A DNA stretch of 50,024 bases from the NCBI GenBank assembly GCA_963624975.1, contig CAVFRF010000028.1, positions 1 through 50,024 on the forward strand, read 5' to 3'. The stretch is from CAVLCC01 sp963624975 (GTDB lineage Bacteria > Actinomycetota > Coriobacteriia > Coriobacteriales > CADBOM01). The position numbers and the translations under genes are program-made. Shown piece after piece: positions 23,816-32,412 of the stretch. The stretch's first letter is position 1. The number at the start of each line of letters is the position of its first letter. The notes under the pieces were generated by a model that was not told the DNA's origin, ran no database searches, and saw only the letters and a list, made by a program, of their open reading frames with translations.

Positions 23816-23854
23816 ACTATAGCGCATCCAAAACTATACTTGAATACAGAGTAT
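23816..23854 (-). promoter_or_regulatory. Candidate rrf2-azlCD promoter with overlapping inverted repeat
   Basis: On the minus strand TTCAAG (23844-23839), a 17-base spacer and TATAGT (23821-23816) form a promoter about 50 bases before the rrf2 ATG. ATACT-N9-AGTAT (23836-23854) is an inverted repeat covering the -35. This is the expected position for an autoregulatory operator. The arms are short. Confidence 0.45.
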
Positions 23855-23879
23855 TGATTTGCCGGAGAATTTCGCGCTT

Positions 23880-23923
23880 GCAAATCGGCGTTCGGCTGTT
23901 GCGGGTTCGCACTGCCGATTTGC
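23880..23923 (+). other. Stem-loop in the hydE upstream region
   Basis: GCAAATCGGC (23880-23889) pairs perfectly with GCCGATTTGC (23914-23923) around a 24-base loop. It is about 185 bases before hydE. No T-tract follows. It may be an RNA element or a paired operator; its function is unknown. Confidence 0.4.
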
Positions 23924-24107
23924 GACCGGGGCGAGACGTGCCGCGCGGCATTCCAAGAAGTGCCGCCGCACGTCAGCGCTCACGCCGCACCGGCTTTCCA
24001 CGCTGATAGAATCGCTTGAAAGAGGGGTGCGGCCCGCGACAGGCGCAAACCAGAAGCGCAGGCCTAGGCGGCTCCCCCGCAGGTGCGAGCAGAGCGGGTG
24101 GCGGCAA

Positions 24108-25211
24108 ATGGGCGTTTCGGGGATTTTCGGAGCAGACGGAAGGCTTGCCGAGCTTGCATGCAAGCTCGAAGCCGAGCGTTCGCTGTCTACCGGCGAATAT
24201 CGCGAGCTTGTGGAGCTTCGCACTCCGGATGCAGCTGCGATGCTGGCCGAGAAGGCCGTCGCCGCCCGCAAGCGCGTCTACAGCAACGAGGTGTTCGCGC
24301 GGGGGCTGATCGAGTTCTCCAGCTATTGCGGCAACGACTGCCTCTACTGCGGACTGCGCGCGTCCAACCGCGAGAGCGAGCGCTACCGCCTCGACCCCGA
24401 GCAGGTCTTGCAATGCTGCCGCGAAGGGTACCGCATCGGCTTTCGCACGTTCGTGCTGCAAAGCGGCGAGGACCCGTGGTGGACCGACGGCAGGCTATGC
24501 GAGCTGGTGCGGGACATCAAGCGCGAGCATCCCGGCTGCGCGGTCACGCTCTCGGTGGGAGAGCGCACGAGCGAGAGCTACGCTGCCCTGCGCGAGGCCG
24601 GAGCCGACCGCTACCTGCTGCGGCACGAGGCGGCATCGCCTGGCCTCTACCGCAAGCTGCATCCGGAGAGCATGCGGCTCGAGGCAAGGCTCGAGTGCCT
24701 GCGCGAGCTGCGAGAGCTGGGGTACGCCGTGGGCGCGGGCTTCATGGTGCAGGCTCCCCACCAGACGGCTTGCGACCTGGCGGCCGACCTCAAGTTCATA
24801 GAGGATCTGGCACCCGATATGTGCGGGATCGGGCCTTTCGTCCCGCATCATGCAACGCCCTTCGCGCACGATCCGGGAGGCACGGTGGAGCTTACCTGCT
24901 ACTTGCTCTCCATCTTGCGCATCATGCGCCCCTCGATGCTGCTGCCCGCCACCACGGCGCTGGGCACCATCGACCCCGAGGGACGCGAGAAGGGCGTGCT
25001 GTCGGGAGCCAACGTGGTGATGCCGAACCTCTCCCCCACCGGGGTTCGCAAAAAGTACGCGATATACGACGGCAAGGTCTGCACCGGCGACGAGGCCGCC
25101 GAATGCTGGAGCAGCCTCGCCGCCCGCATGGAGCGGATCGGCTACAGGCTGGTGGTCGACCGGGGCGACATGAGAGCCTTGCCGTCCGATGACGCGCAAG
25201 CCGGACAATAG
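24108..25211 (+). CDS. hydE: [FeFe] hydrogenase H-cluster maturase HydE (radical SAM)
   Basis: HydE is a radical SAM enzyme that acts on the HydG-derived iron-cysteine synthon during assembly of the diiron site of [FeFe] hydrogenases. The 367-residue protein has the radical SAM motif in FSSYCGNDCLYCGLRASN (C74, C78, C81). It also has the HydE-type segments TFVLQSGEDPWW and GAGFMVQAPHQTACDLAADL. Length matches the family. The ATG chosen follows GGGTGG; upstream sequence in the same frame is Arg-rich and non-coding. It precedes hydG by 47 bases in the same direction. HydF, the third maturase, and the hydrogenase itself are not in the window. Confidence 0.93.
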   Translation: MGVSGIFGADGRLAELACKLEAERSLSTGEYRELVELRTPDAAAMLAEKAVAARKRVYSNEVFARGLIEFSSYCGNDCLYCGLRASNRESERYRLDPEQVLQCCREGYRIGFRTFVLQSGEDPWWTDGRLCELVRDIKREHPGCAVTLSVGERTSESYAALREAGADRYLLRHEAASPGLYRKLHPESMRLEARLECLRELRELGYAVGAGFMVQAPHQTACDLAADLKFIEDLAPDMCGIGPFVPHHATPFAHDPGGTVELTCYLLSILRIMRPSMLLPATTALGTIDPEGREKGVLSGANVVMPNLSPTGVRKKYAIYDGKVCTGDEAAECWSSLAARMERIGYRLVVDRGDMRALPSDDAQAGQ

Positions 25212-25258
25212 AACGAGAACCTTGCGAGAAGCTTTGCGGAAGAGAAAGCGAGGACGAG

Positions 25259-26707
25259 ATGTACAGATACGATCCGAAATCGATGTGCGCCGACGAGTTC
25301 ATCAACCACCAGGAGGTGCTCGACACGCTCGAGTACGCCGACGCGCACAAGCATGACGTGGAGCTTGTGGACCAGATCCTCGAGAAGGCCAAGCCCGTGC
25401 CCACCGCAACCGGATACAGGTGCCAGGGCCTCACCCACAGGGAGGCCTCGGTGCTTCTGGCATGCGACATTCCCGAGAAGGTCGCCGAGATGCACCGCAT
25501 CGCCGAGGAGGTCAAGCTCAGGTTCTACGGCAACCGCATCGTGATCTTCGCGCCGCTCTACCTCTCCAACTACTGCGTGAACGGGTGCCTGTACTGCCCG
25601 TATCACTCCACCAACAAGCACATCGCACGCAAGAAGCTCACGCTGGACGAGGTGCGCGCCGAAGTGACCGCGCTGCAGGACATGGGGCACAAGCGCCTGG
25701 CGATCGAAGCCGGCGAGGACCCGAAGAACAATCCGATCGAGTACATCCTCGACTGCATCGACGCCATCTACACCACCAAGCACCGCAACGGCGCGATCAG
25801 GCGCGTGAACGTGAACATCGCGGCCACCACGGTCGAGGAGTACCGGATGCTCAAGGATGCGGGCATCGGCACCTATATCCTGTTCCAGGAGACCTACCAC
25901 AAGCAGAGCTACCTCGAGCTGCATCCGACCGGCCCCAAGCACGACTACAACTACCACACCGAGGCGATGGACCGCGCCATGGAGGGCGGCATCGACGACG
26001 TGGGGCTGGGCGTGCTATTCGGGCTGGACAAGTACCGCTACGAGTTCGCCGCGCTCATCATGCATGCCGAGCATCTGGAAGCGGCATGGGGCGTGGGGCC
26101 GCACACCATCAGCGTGCCCAGGGTCAAGCATGCCGACGGCATCGACCCCGACGCGTTCGACAACTCCATATCCGACGACATGTTCGTGAAGATCATGGCG
26201 TGCATCCGGCTGGCCGTGCCCTACACGGGCATGATCGTGTCGACCCGCGAGAACCAGAACGTGAGGCAGATGGCGCTTCGCGCGGGAGTGTCGCAGGTGA
26301 GCGGAGGCTCGCGCACCTCGGTCGGGGGCTACACGGTGGACGAGCGCCCGCACGACACCGAGCAGTTCGACGTGTCCGACCAGCGCACGCTCGACGACGT
26401 GGTGGGATGGCTCGTCGACAACGGGCACATTCCCTCGTTCTGCACCGCATGCTACAGGGAAGGCCGCACCGGCGACCGCTTCATGAGCCTTTGCAAGAGC
26501 GGGCAGATCCTCAACTGCTGCCATCCCAACGCGCTCATGACCCTGGCAGAGTACCTGGTGGACTACGCTTCCGAGGACACGCGCGCGAAGGGATTCGCGA
26601 TGCTCGACGACGAGCTGGCCAAGATTCCAAGCGAGAAGGTGCGCGCCGAGGCCTCGAAGTGCATCGACGAGATAGTGGCTGGAACGGGGCGCGACTTCAG
26701 GTTCTAG
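25259..26707 (+). CDS. hydG: [FeFe] hydrogenase H-cluster maturase HydG (tyrosine lyase)
   Basis: HydG is a radical SAM lyase that cleaves tyrosine to p-cresol and dehydroglycine, giving the CO and CN ligands of the H-cluster. In the 482-residue protein the N-terminal radical SAM cluster motif is SNYCVNGCLYCPYH (C106, C110, C113). The C-terminal auxiliary cluster uses C395, C398 and C421 in the family's CX2CX22C pattern, within SFCTACYREGRTGDRFM and ILNCCHPN. Both halves are intact, so the enzyme should be active. It is followed by a strong terminator, so hydE-hydG is a two-gene unit. Confidence 0.96.
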   Translation: MYRYDPKSMCADEFINHQEVLDTLEYADAHKHDVELVDQILEKAKPVPTATGYRCQGLTHREASVLLACDIPEKVAEMHRIAEEVKLRFYGNRIVIFAPLYLSNYCVNGCLYCPYHSTNKHIARKKLTLDEVRAEVTALQDMGHKRLAIEAGEDPKNNPIEYILDCIDAIYTTKHRNGAIRRVNVNIAATTVEEYRMLKDAGIGTYILFQETYHKQSYLELHPTGPKHDYNYHTEAMDRAMEGGIDDVGLGVLFGLDKYRYEFAALIMHAEHLEAAWGVGPHTISVPRVKHADGIDPDAFDNSISDDMFVKIMACIRLAVPYTGMIVSTRENQNVRQMALRAGVSQVSGGSRTSVGGYTVDERPHDTEQFDVSDQRTLDDVVGWLVDNGHIPSFCTACYREGRTGDRFMSLCKSGQILNCCHPNALMTLAEYLVDYASEDTRAKGFAMLDDELAKIPSEKVRAEASKCIDEIVAGTGRDFRF

Positions 26708-26736
26708 CCGTAGCCGCCGTATGCGTTAGACAACGC

Positions 26737-26780
26737 AAGCGGGCCGGAGGAGCATCTCGCTCCCCCGGCCCGCTTTTTTC
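26737..26780 (+). terminator. Terminator of hydE-hydG
   Basis: AGCGGGCCGG (26738-26747) pairs with CCGGCCCGCT (26765-26774), followed directly by TTTTTTC. A textbook rho-independent terminator. Confidence 0.88.
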
Positions 26781-26859
26781 TAGAAGCTATGTTGTGTGCT
26801 TGGCGCAGCTGAAGCTACGTGACTGCACGCGGCACATTCAGCATTTCGACTCGAAGCTC

Positions 26860-28518
26860 CTACGCGGGTTCCGGCATCTTCTCCGGCTCCGCAGCGCAAG
26901 CCGTCACGACATCGCCCGCTACAGCCGCATCGTCAAGCTCTGCTTCGGGCTTCGCCTCTTCGGCAGGCTCTCCACCGTCGCCGCCAGGCGTCTCCAGCAA
27001 TTCTGCTTCCTCTGGGTCGTATTTCTTGAGCGCCTTGAATAGCGCCACGACCATTATGGCCACCAGTATCGTGAACGGGAACGCCAGCAGGATAGCCGCG
27101 TTCTTGAGGATGTCCAGTCCGCCGAGGTAGATGAACAGGATGCCGTTGGCCACGATGAAGATGCCCCAGAACATGCGCATCGCGAAGGAAGGCACGTAGT
27201 CGCCGCCCGAGCTGACCTGGCCGGCCACGTAGGTGGCGGAGTTCACGGTGGTCACGATGAGGGTGATCACCAGCAGCATCGCGCAGGGGATGATGACCTG
27301 CGAGAACGGAAGCTGCTGAAGCATGAGGTACAGCGAGTTGTCGGTGTCGGCCACGATCGAGGCCGCCAGGCCCGACACGCCATCGAAGAGGTCGAGGTGG
27401 ATCGCCTCGCCGCCGAAGAAGGCGAACCAGGCGAAGCACAGCACTGCGGGAACGATGGCGCATGCCAGCACGAACTCCTTGATGGTGCGTCCCCTGGAGA
27501 TGCGGGCCAGGAAGCCGCCCACGAAGGGAGCGAACGCCGCCCACCATGCCCAGTACATCATCGTCCAGCTGCCGCACCAGTCGAATCCGACCTTGTCGGC
27601 CACGGTCGCGTTGTTATCCGTGAAGAACATCATCCAGGGGAGGTTGATCAGGTAGTCGCCCCAGCCCTCGCAGAATCCCTGGATGAGGTACACGGTGGAG
27701 CCGAACAGAAGCACGAACAGAAGCAGGAAGAACACCAGGCCGAGGTTGAGGTCGCTGATGAACTTGATGCCCTTCTCCACGCCGCTGAGCGCGGAACCCA
27801 CCGACAGCACGCCGATGATCAGCGCGACTATGGTGACGACTACGAAGCCCGTAGGCAGGTTGAACTGGAATCCGAGGCCGCTGGTAAACTGCGTGGCCGC
27901 GAATCCCAGCGACATCGAGGCACCGCAGATGAGCGCCACGAGCGACAGCACGTTGATGGCCTTGCCCATCCAGCCGTTGACCCTCTCGCCGATGAGCGGG
28001 TAGAACGTCGAGCTAACCAGGCAGGGCAGCCCCTTGCAGTGCATGAAGAACGCCATGCACAGACCCACCATGCCGTAGAGGCACCAAGGCGTGAAGCCCC
28101 AGTGGAAGAACGTGATCTGCATCGACTCGCGTGCGGCCTCTGCAGTGGCGTCCACGGTGAAGGGCGCAGTGAGATAGTGGCTCACAGGCTCGGTAACGCC
28201 GTAGAACACGAGGCCGACGCCGAGGCCTGCGCCGAAGAGCATGCCCATCCAGCTCAGGAACGAGTAGTCGGGCTTGTCGTCCTGCTTGCCCAGCTTGTAC
28301 TTTCCGAAGCGGCTGAACCCGATGATGAAGAAGGCGATGAGCACCGCCGCGTAGATGAGCACGTACACGAATCCGCCAGAGTCGAGGATTCCGGCGATGA
28401 TGGAGGAGAACACCTCCCCCGTCTGCTGCGGCGCTATCAGGATGCAGGCAAACAGCACCAGATAGATGATCGCCGTTGGGATGACGATGCCCTTATCGAC
28501 CTTTCCGACTGATTTCAT
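26860..28518 (-). CDS. BCCT-family betaine/carnitine/choline transporter
   Basis: This 552-residue, twelve-helix secondary transporter belongs to the BCCT family, which moves glycine betaine, choline, carnitine or related trimethylammonium compounds. The glycine-rich helix reads MLFGAGLGVGLVFYGVTEPV. The family signature around helix 8 reads MMYWAWWAAFAPFVGGFLAR, followed by ISRGRTIKEF, with the tryptophans that line the substrate site. The C-terminal tail is about 60 residues of acidic, Ala-rich sequence, possibly regulatory. The ATG has AGGGG upstream; the frame is open more than 220 codons further back but that part has no coding character. It stands alone, and no methyltransferase for betaine or carnitine demethylation is adjacent. 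Confidence 0.92.
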   Translation of the reverse strand: MKSVGKVDKGIVIPTAIIYLVLFACILIAPQQTGEVFSSIIAGILDSGGFVYVLIYAAVLIAFFIIGFSRFGKYKLGKQDDKPDYSFLSWMGMLFGAGLGVGLVFYGVTEPVSHYLTAPFTVDATAEAARESMQITFFHWGFTPWCLYGMVGLCMAFFMHCKGLPCLVSSTFYPLIGERVNGWMGKAINVLSLVALICGASMSLGFAATQFTSGLGFQFNLPTGFVVVTIVALIIGVLSVGSALSGVEKGIKFISDLNLGLVFFLLLFVLLFGSTVYLIQGFCEGWGDYLINLPWMMFFTDNNATVADKVGFDWCGSWTMMYWAWWAAFAPFVGGFLARISRGRTIKEFVLACAIVPAVLCFAWFAFFGGEAIHLDLFDGVSGLAASIVADTDNSLYLMLQQLPFSQVIIPCAMLLVITLIVTTVNSATYVAGQVSSGGDYVPSFAMRMFWGIFIVANGILFIYLGGLDILKNAAILLAFPFTILVAIMVVALFKALKKYDPEEAELLETPGGDGGEPAEEAKPEAELDDAAVAGDVVTACAAEPEKMPEPA

Positions 28519-29443
28519 ATACTGACAACCCCTTTGCGTCACGAATGCCGATGGGCGCGGCGGCTTCGTTTGCAACGAGCCGAACCAGCGTCTGAAGACG
28601 TAGCGCTTCGAAAAGAGAATCGCCTCCGTGCGAAGGCACGGTCGGCATAGGCGCGCGCAGGAAAGCCCCCCACGGCACTCGTGACTGGTTGTGAAGGGAA
28701 ATGCTGCACGGATTCGAGCACGCCCCGAAGCATGCCGGATTCCAACAGAACAGCCTTCATCTGCAACGCCCTCTCGTAGACGGCAATCCGCATGTGCACG
28801 TCCCCCAAGCGGCGTCTGCGTGCCGCCGTGGCCATGCGAATGTGCCGACCAAGCCTTGCCATATGCCATATGCGAAACGTGGCCTTTTACGGCCGCCGCA
28901 CCCGCATCCTGCACATGGCATCGTGCTACGAGACCAGAACCGCGAACGCTCAATCGCTTTCGCTGGTCCTGCACGCAACGGGTTCCCCTCCAAGAAACCG
29001 CCGCGCTGGCCCCTTTCGAGATTCGTGAAAGCCGGATACCGGGTCGCCGCTTCCCACGTCTTCTAGATGACGTGGAATCCGCGAACCACAATGCACACTC
29101 CCCGGAGCGCGCCACGTGCAGCGCTGGGCACGAACGCAGCGCCGAGAAATATGAATTGCAGAAAAGCGCGAATGCGAACTGCGAACCAAATTCCCGACTC
29201 ACAAAATCTACATAGGAAATGATAGCGTTACTTCATATATTTGAAAAGGTTAACTTTAATAGAGCTTAATATGCAGCGTCATTATTAGGTAGTTCACTAT
29301 CTCGCAACACAAATTTCATTTTAAATTTGCTGGATTTGGGCTGAAATTTCTTGCTGCCCTCACGATTCGACAGTCCTTGACATTTGCACGTATGCCGGGG
29401 CTGCACCGCCATGCCCGCCATCTTCCGGCAAACGCAATTCGTG
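28519..29443. other. About 0.9 kb without a convincing gene
   Basis: Several short open frames exist on both strands, including minus-strand 28539-28862 (107 codons), but none has a ribosome binding site with family features, and their amino-acid composition is Arg/Ala/His-biased noise. The first 650 bases are GC-rich; 29200-29350 is strongly AT-rich. It could be a long leader and promoter zone for the BCCT gene, a decayed gene, or an undescribed RNA. No riboswitch class that I know was recognised. Confidence 0.55.
29054..29075. promoter_or_regulatory. 22-base near-perfect palindrome
   Basis: CCACGTC-TTCTAGAT-GACGTGG has 7-base arms. Only one of the eleven symmetric pairs is mismatched, which makes it operator-like. 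It lies about 535 bases before the BCCT start and 370 before the dinB promoter, so its target is unclear. Confidence 0.35.
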
Positions 29444-29472
29444 TTGACATGTGGCCCCGGCAACATCAAAAT
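29444..29472 (+). promoter_or_regulatory. dinB promoter
   Basis: A consensus -35 TTGACA (29444-29449) and CAAAAT (29467-29472) are separated by 17 bases. The predicted start falls at the LexA-type box that follows, the usual layout of an SOS-repressed promoter. Confidence 0.65.
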
Positions 29473-29483
29473 GGGTTGAGTAT

Positions 29484-29497
29484 CGAACATTTGTTCG
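29484..29497. promoter_or_regulatory. LexA/SOS box upstream of dinB
   Basis: CGAACATTTGTTCG matches the Gram-positive LexA consensus CGAAC-N4-GTTCG exactly, and is palindromic CGAACA-N2-TGTTCG, extended to ATCGAAC...GTTCGAT. It sits just downstream of the -10, about 50 bases before the dinB ATG. It would block transcription until DNA damage inactivates LexA. Confidence 0.85.
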
Positions 29498-29546
29498 ATT
29501 GCCAAAGGTTGCAAGAGCCGATGCGATTGGGAAAGGGGTTGCGAAT

Positions 29547-30830
29547 ATGGACCGGTCGATCCTGCATGCCGACATGAACTGCTTCTACGCCAGCGTGGAG
29601 CAGCATCTCAACCCCGAGCTGCGTGGAATCGCCATGGCCGTGGCGGGCGACCCCGAGAGGCGCAACGGCATCATACTGGCCAAGAGCCGCGAGGCCAAGG
29701 CCATGGGGGTCAAGACCGGCGAGGCCATCTGGCAGGCGCGTGGCAAATGCCCCGGCCTCGTGGTGGTGCCGCCGCATTACGACCAGTACATGCGCTATTC
29801 GCGCCTGGCCAAGCGCATCTACTACGACTACACCGACCTTGTGGAGCCCTTCGGCCTCGACGAGAGCTGGCTGGATGTCACGGGGTCGCTCTCGCTCTTC
29901 GGAGGCAGCGAGATGCTGGTGGCGCAGGAGATCTCCGAACGTGTGAAGGCGGAGCTGGGACTCACGGTATCGGTGGGCGTGTCGTGGAACAAGGTATTCG
30001 CCAAGTTCGGCTCGGACGAAGACAGAGGCGACGGCGTGGTGCATATCACCCGCGGCAACTACCGCTCCACGGTATGGCCCTTCCCCGTGCGCGAGCTGCT
30101 CTACGTGGGCAGGGCCACGGAGCGCAAGCTGCACGGGGTGGGCATCTGCACCATAGGCGAGCTGGCGCAGGCGCCGGAGCAGATGCTGCGACGGATGCTG
30201 GGCAAGGTGGGCGTGATGCTGCGTGGCTTCGCCAACGGGATGGATTCCAGCCTTGTGAAGCCGATGGGCGCAGGCGGCGAAACGGCGAGGTCGGCGAAGT
30301 CGGTGGGAAACGGCCTCACGGCACCGCACGACATCGTGGACAGGGAGTCGGCCAAGGCGCTCGTGTACCTTCTGGCCGAATCGGTGGCGCAACGCCTGCG
30401 TGAGATGCGCATGCGGGCCAAGCTAGTGTCGGTGAGCGTGAGAGATGCACAGGACCTTCTCTCCTACACGCGGCAGGCACCGCTGCCCTGCCCCAGCAAC
30501 ATCACGAGCGAGATCGCCGGGGCCGCCTTCCGACTTCTGGAATCCAACGAGCCACTCGACAGATCGCACCCGCTGCGCAGCCTGGGAGTGAGGGCATCGC
30601 GTCTGGAGACGATGGACGCGCCTGTGCAGCTCGGCCTTTTCGGAGACGGCCAGAAACGCGTGGAGATGGAGAAGCTCGACTTCGCGATAGACAGCCTGCG
30701 CAACCGCTTCGGCAACTCGTGCGTCAGACGGCTTGCGGAATGCAGCGACGAGAGCATGGCCGACCTCGACATCAAGAGAGACAACGTGGTGCATCCCGTA
30801 GGGTTCTTCTCCGATGGGATGTGCCTGTAG
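29547..30830 (+). CDS. dinB: Y-family DNA polymerase IV (DinB)
   Basis: This is an error-prone translesion polymerase induced by DNA damage. The 427-residue protein carries the palm residues D9 in HADMNCFYASVEQ and D105-E106 in FGLDESWLDVTGS. The fingers segment is GDPERRNGIILAKSREAK, with a little-finger domain around 245-355. A beta-clamp-binding motif QLGLF lies at 361-365, followed by about 60 more residues. The segment SVGVSWNKVFAKFGSD places it in the Firmicutes/Coriobacteria-type DinB subgroup rather than with E. coli. AAAGGGG precedes the ATG. Promoter and LexA box upstream indicate SOS control. The following small gene starts on the base after the stop. Confidence 0.94.
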   Translation: MDRSILHADMNCFYASVEQHLNPELRGIAMAVAGDPERRNGIILAKSREAKAMGVKTGEAIWQARGKCPGLVVVPPHYDQYMRYSRLAKRIYYDYTDLVEPFGLDESWLDVTGSLSLFGGSEMLVAQEISERVKAELGLTVSVGVSWNKVFAKFGSDEDRGDGVVHITRGNYRSTVWPFPVRELLYVGRATERKLHGVGICTIGELAQAPEQMLRRMLGKVGVMLRGFANGMDSSLVKPMGAGGETARSAKSVGNGLTAPHDIVDRESAKALVYLLAESVAQRLREMRMRAKLVSVSVRDAQDLLSYTRQAPLPCPSNITSEIAGAAFRLLESNEPLDRSHPLRSLGVRASRLETMDAPVQLGLFGDGQKRVEMEKLDFAIDSLRNRFGNSCVRRLAECSDESMADLDIKRDNVVHPVGFFSDGMCL

Positions 30831-31106
30831 ATGTCGGCGATGGGGATAGCCCACAGGGTCAAGCGATACGTGGCCGTGGTGGCGCACCACGACGAGAGCG
30901 GTCAGGTGATGCCGTGCCGCATCGAGTGGGACGACGGGCGCAAGTTCGACATCGATGCCGTGATGGACGCGCGCCGCGCCGCATCGCTCAAGACCGGGGG
31001 CGACGGCATGCGCTACACGATCCGCATCGGAGAGAGCATCACGTACCTGTTCTACGAGAACCCGAGATGGTTCGTGGAAGAGAAGGTGGTGGAGCTGCCG
31101 TCGTAG
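30831..31106 (+). CDS. Small protein translationally linked to dinB, function unknown
   Basis: This is a 91-residue protein whose ATG directly follows the dinB stop; a second ATG three codons later is possible. It begins with a beta-rich stretch (RVKRYVAVVAHHDESGQVMP), then WDDGRKFDIDAVMDARRAAS and GMRYTIRIGESITYLFYENP, ending RWFVEEKVVELPS. No catalytic or metal motif is visible, nor a signal peptide. I recall similar small proteins with a GxRYTxRIGxxxTYLF core beside dinB in other Gram-positive bacteria, but I cannot name a characterised member. The zero-gap arrangement suggests SOS co-expression and possibly a direct partner of the polymerase. Confidence 0.72.
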   Translation: MSAMGIAHRVKRYVAVVAHHDESGQVMPCRIEWDDGRKFDIDAVMDARRAASLKTGGDGMRYTIRIGESITYLFYENPRWFVEEKVVELPS

Positions 31107-31291
31107 ATCGCCCACATCCGCCGCAAGCGCATTGTCGCTGCTGCCGTTCAACATGCAGGGCATTCAGGGGCGTTTCAGGAGCCGCTTCTATCTTCTAGAA
31201 AACGATGGTGCAGCCACAGGGGTTAGCGGGCGCGGACCGCACCCGGACTTTGCCTGGCAAGCTGCATCCCAACTCGAATCGGGAGAAGAAC

Positions 31292-32326
31292 ATGGGCGGA
31301 TTCATAGACACCTTCAAGCGCAAGGAGTGCAAATACCGCATCGGCGCCGACCAGCGTCGCGAGATCGCCGACGCGATTCTCGCGCACATGGTGAACGACG
31401 AGCATGGCCCCTGCCGCGTGGACAGCCTGTACTTCGATACCGAGGACAGCTCCATCATCTGCAGGTCGATGGAGAAGCCCGTGTTCAAGGAGAAGCTGCG
31501 CATCAGGGCATACAGGCCGCTCGGCTACTGCGACACGCTCAGCGAACCGCTTTCGGACGAGCCGGTGTTCGTAGAGCTGAAGAAGAAGTACAAGGGCATC
31601 GTGTACAAGCGCCGCGTGCAGATGTCGTATGCGGCGGCGATGGAGTTCCTGTCCGGTGCTCCCTACGGGAGGTCGGTTTGCGAGAACCCCATGCGCGATG
31701 CAGCTGCACAGGAAGAGGCCCTGTCGGCGCACAGCTGCCAGATAGCGCACGAGATCGAGGCGTTCGCCAGCCACGGAAGCAGCGGCTTGCAACCCGCCAT
31801 GCTCATATCGTGCGAGCGCGAGGCTTTCGTGGAAGCCCCGTGGGAACGCCAGACCGACGACCTGCCACGTGAGCTGCGCGTCACGTTCGACTCGTGCATC
31901 GAATACGCGATATGCAGGGGATTCGCCACGCGCAACGTTGCAGAAGACGCGGACACTGGGATGCACCTCGATGCCAGCCTCGTTTCGCGCGATACCGGCG
32001 ATATCGGAATGCTGCTCGACCCGGACGAGTCGATCATGGAGATAAAGGCCATCGGAGCCTACCCCCTGTGGCTCGCGCATGCCTTGCAGCAAAGCGAGAT
32101 CTACCCGATGTCGTTCTCGAAATACGGGGAGTCCTTCATGGCATCGCGCAATGGCGAGGCATGCGGGAGCGCGTTCGAGCGGCGGCTTTCGCGCCCGCAA
32201 GGCTCGCATCTTTCGCCGGCACCGCATGCACCGGCAGTCGAAAGCTCTCCCCGCCCCGCGCATGCTTCGCGCAACGTAGCGGCGATTTCCAGCTCGCCTC
32301 GAGCACGCAGCAGCATGCGGATCTAG
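31292..32326 (+). CDS. VTC-domain polyphosphate polymerase-like protein
   Basis: The 344-residue protein belongs to the VTC/CYTH superfamily; the yeast VTC complex makes polyphosphate from ATP. Tunnel-lining basic and acidic residues are visible in FKRKECKYRI, VDSLYFDTEDSSIICRS, KEKLRIRAY, FVELKKKYKGIVYKRRV and the last strand MEIKAIGAYPLW. The N-terminal 280 residues are the domain. The last 55 are a Pro/Ser/Arg/His-rich tail of low complexity. GGGAGAAGAAC precedes the ATG. It starts an operon with a DUF4956 membrane protein and a beta-helix lipoprotein, a grouping seen in other Gram-positive bacteria. Polymerase activity is inferred from the fold. Confidence 0.85.
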   Translation: MGGFIDTFKRKECKYRIGADQRREIADAILAHMVNDEHGPCRVDSLYFDTEDSSIICRSMEKPVFKEKLRIRAYRPLGYCDTLSEPLSDEPVFVELKKKYKGIVYKRRVQMSYAAAMEFLSGAPYGRSVCENPMRDAAAQEEALSAHSCQIAHEIEAFASHGSSGLQPAMLISCEREAFVEAPWERQTDDLPRELRVTFDSCIEYAICRGFATRNVAEDADTGMHLDASLVSRDTGDIGMLLDPDESIMEIKAIGAYPLWLAHALQQSEIYPMSFSKYGESFMASRNGEACGSAFERRLSRPQGSHLSPAPHAPAVESSPRPAHASRNVAAISSSPRARSSMRI

Positions 32327-32412
32327 ATACGATGACCTCGCGATAGCCGGCACTCGCCGGCACGCGGGCGCAATCAGCCGAAAAGTACATCGACCAACCG
32401 AAGGAGACCCCC

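Larger units (their letters stand above)
23768..24107. other. Divergent intergenic region between rrf2 and hydE
   Basis: This holds the minus-strand promoter of the rrf2-azlCD unit with an overlapping inverted repeat, and a 10-base-pair stem-loop on the hydE side (both listed separately). No other gene was seen; the hydE frame is open through this region but is Arg-rich and not coding. Confidence 0.6.

Noticed and set aside
28539..28862. Minus-strand open frame of 107 codons upstream of the BCCT gene
   Set aside because: Arg/Ala-rich, no ribosome binding site and no family similarity that I can name.
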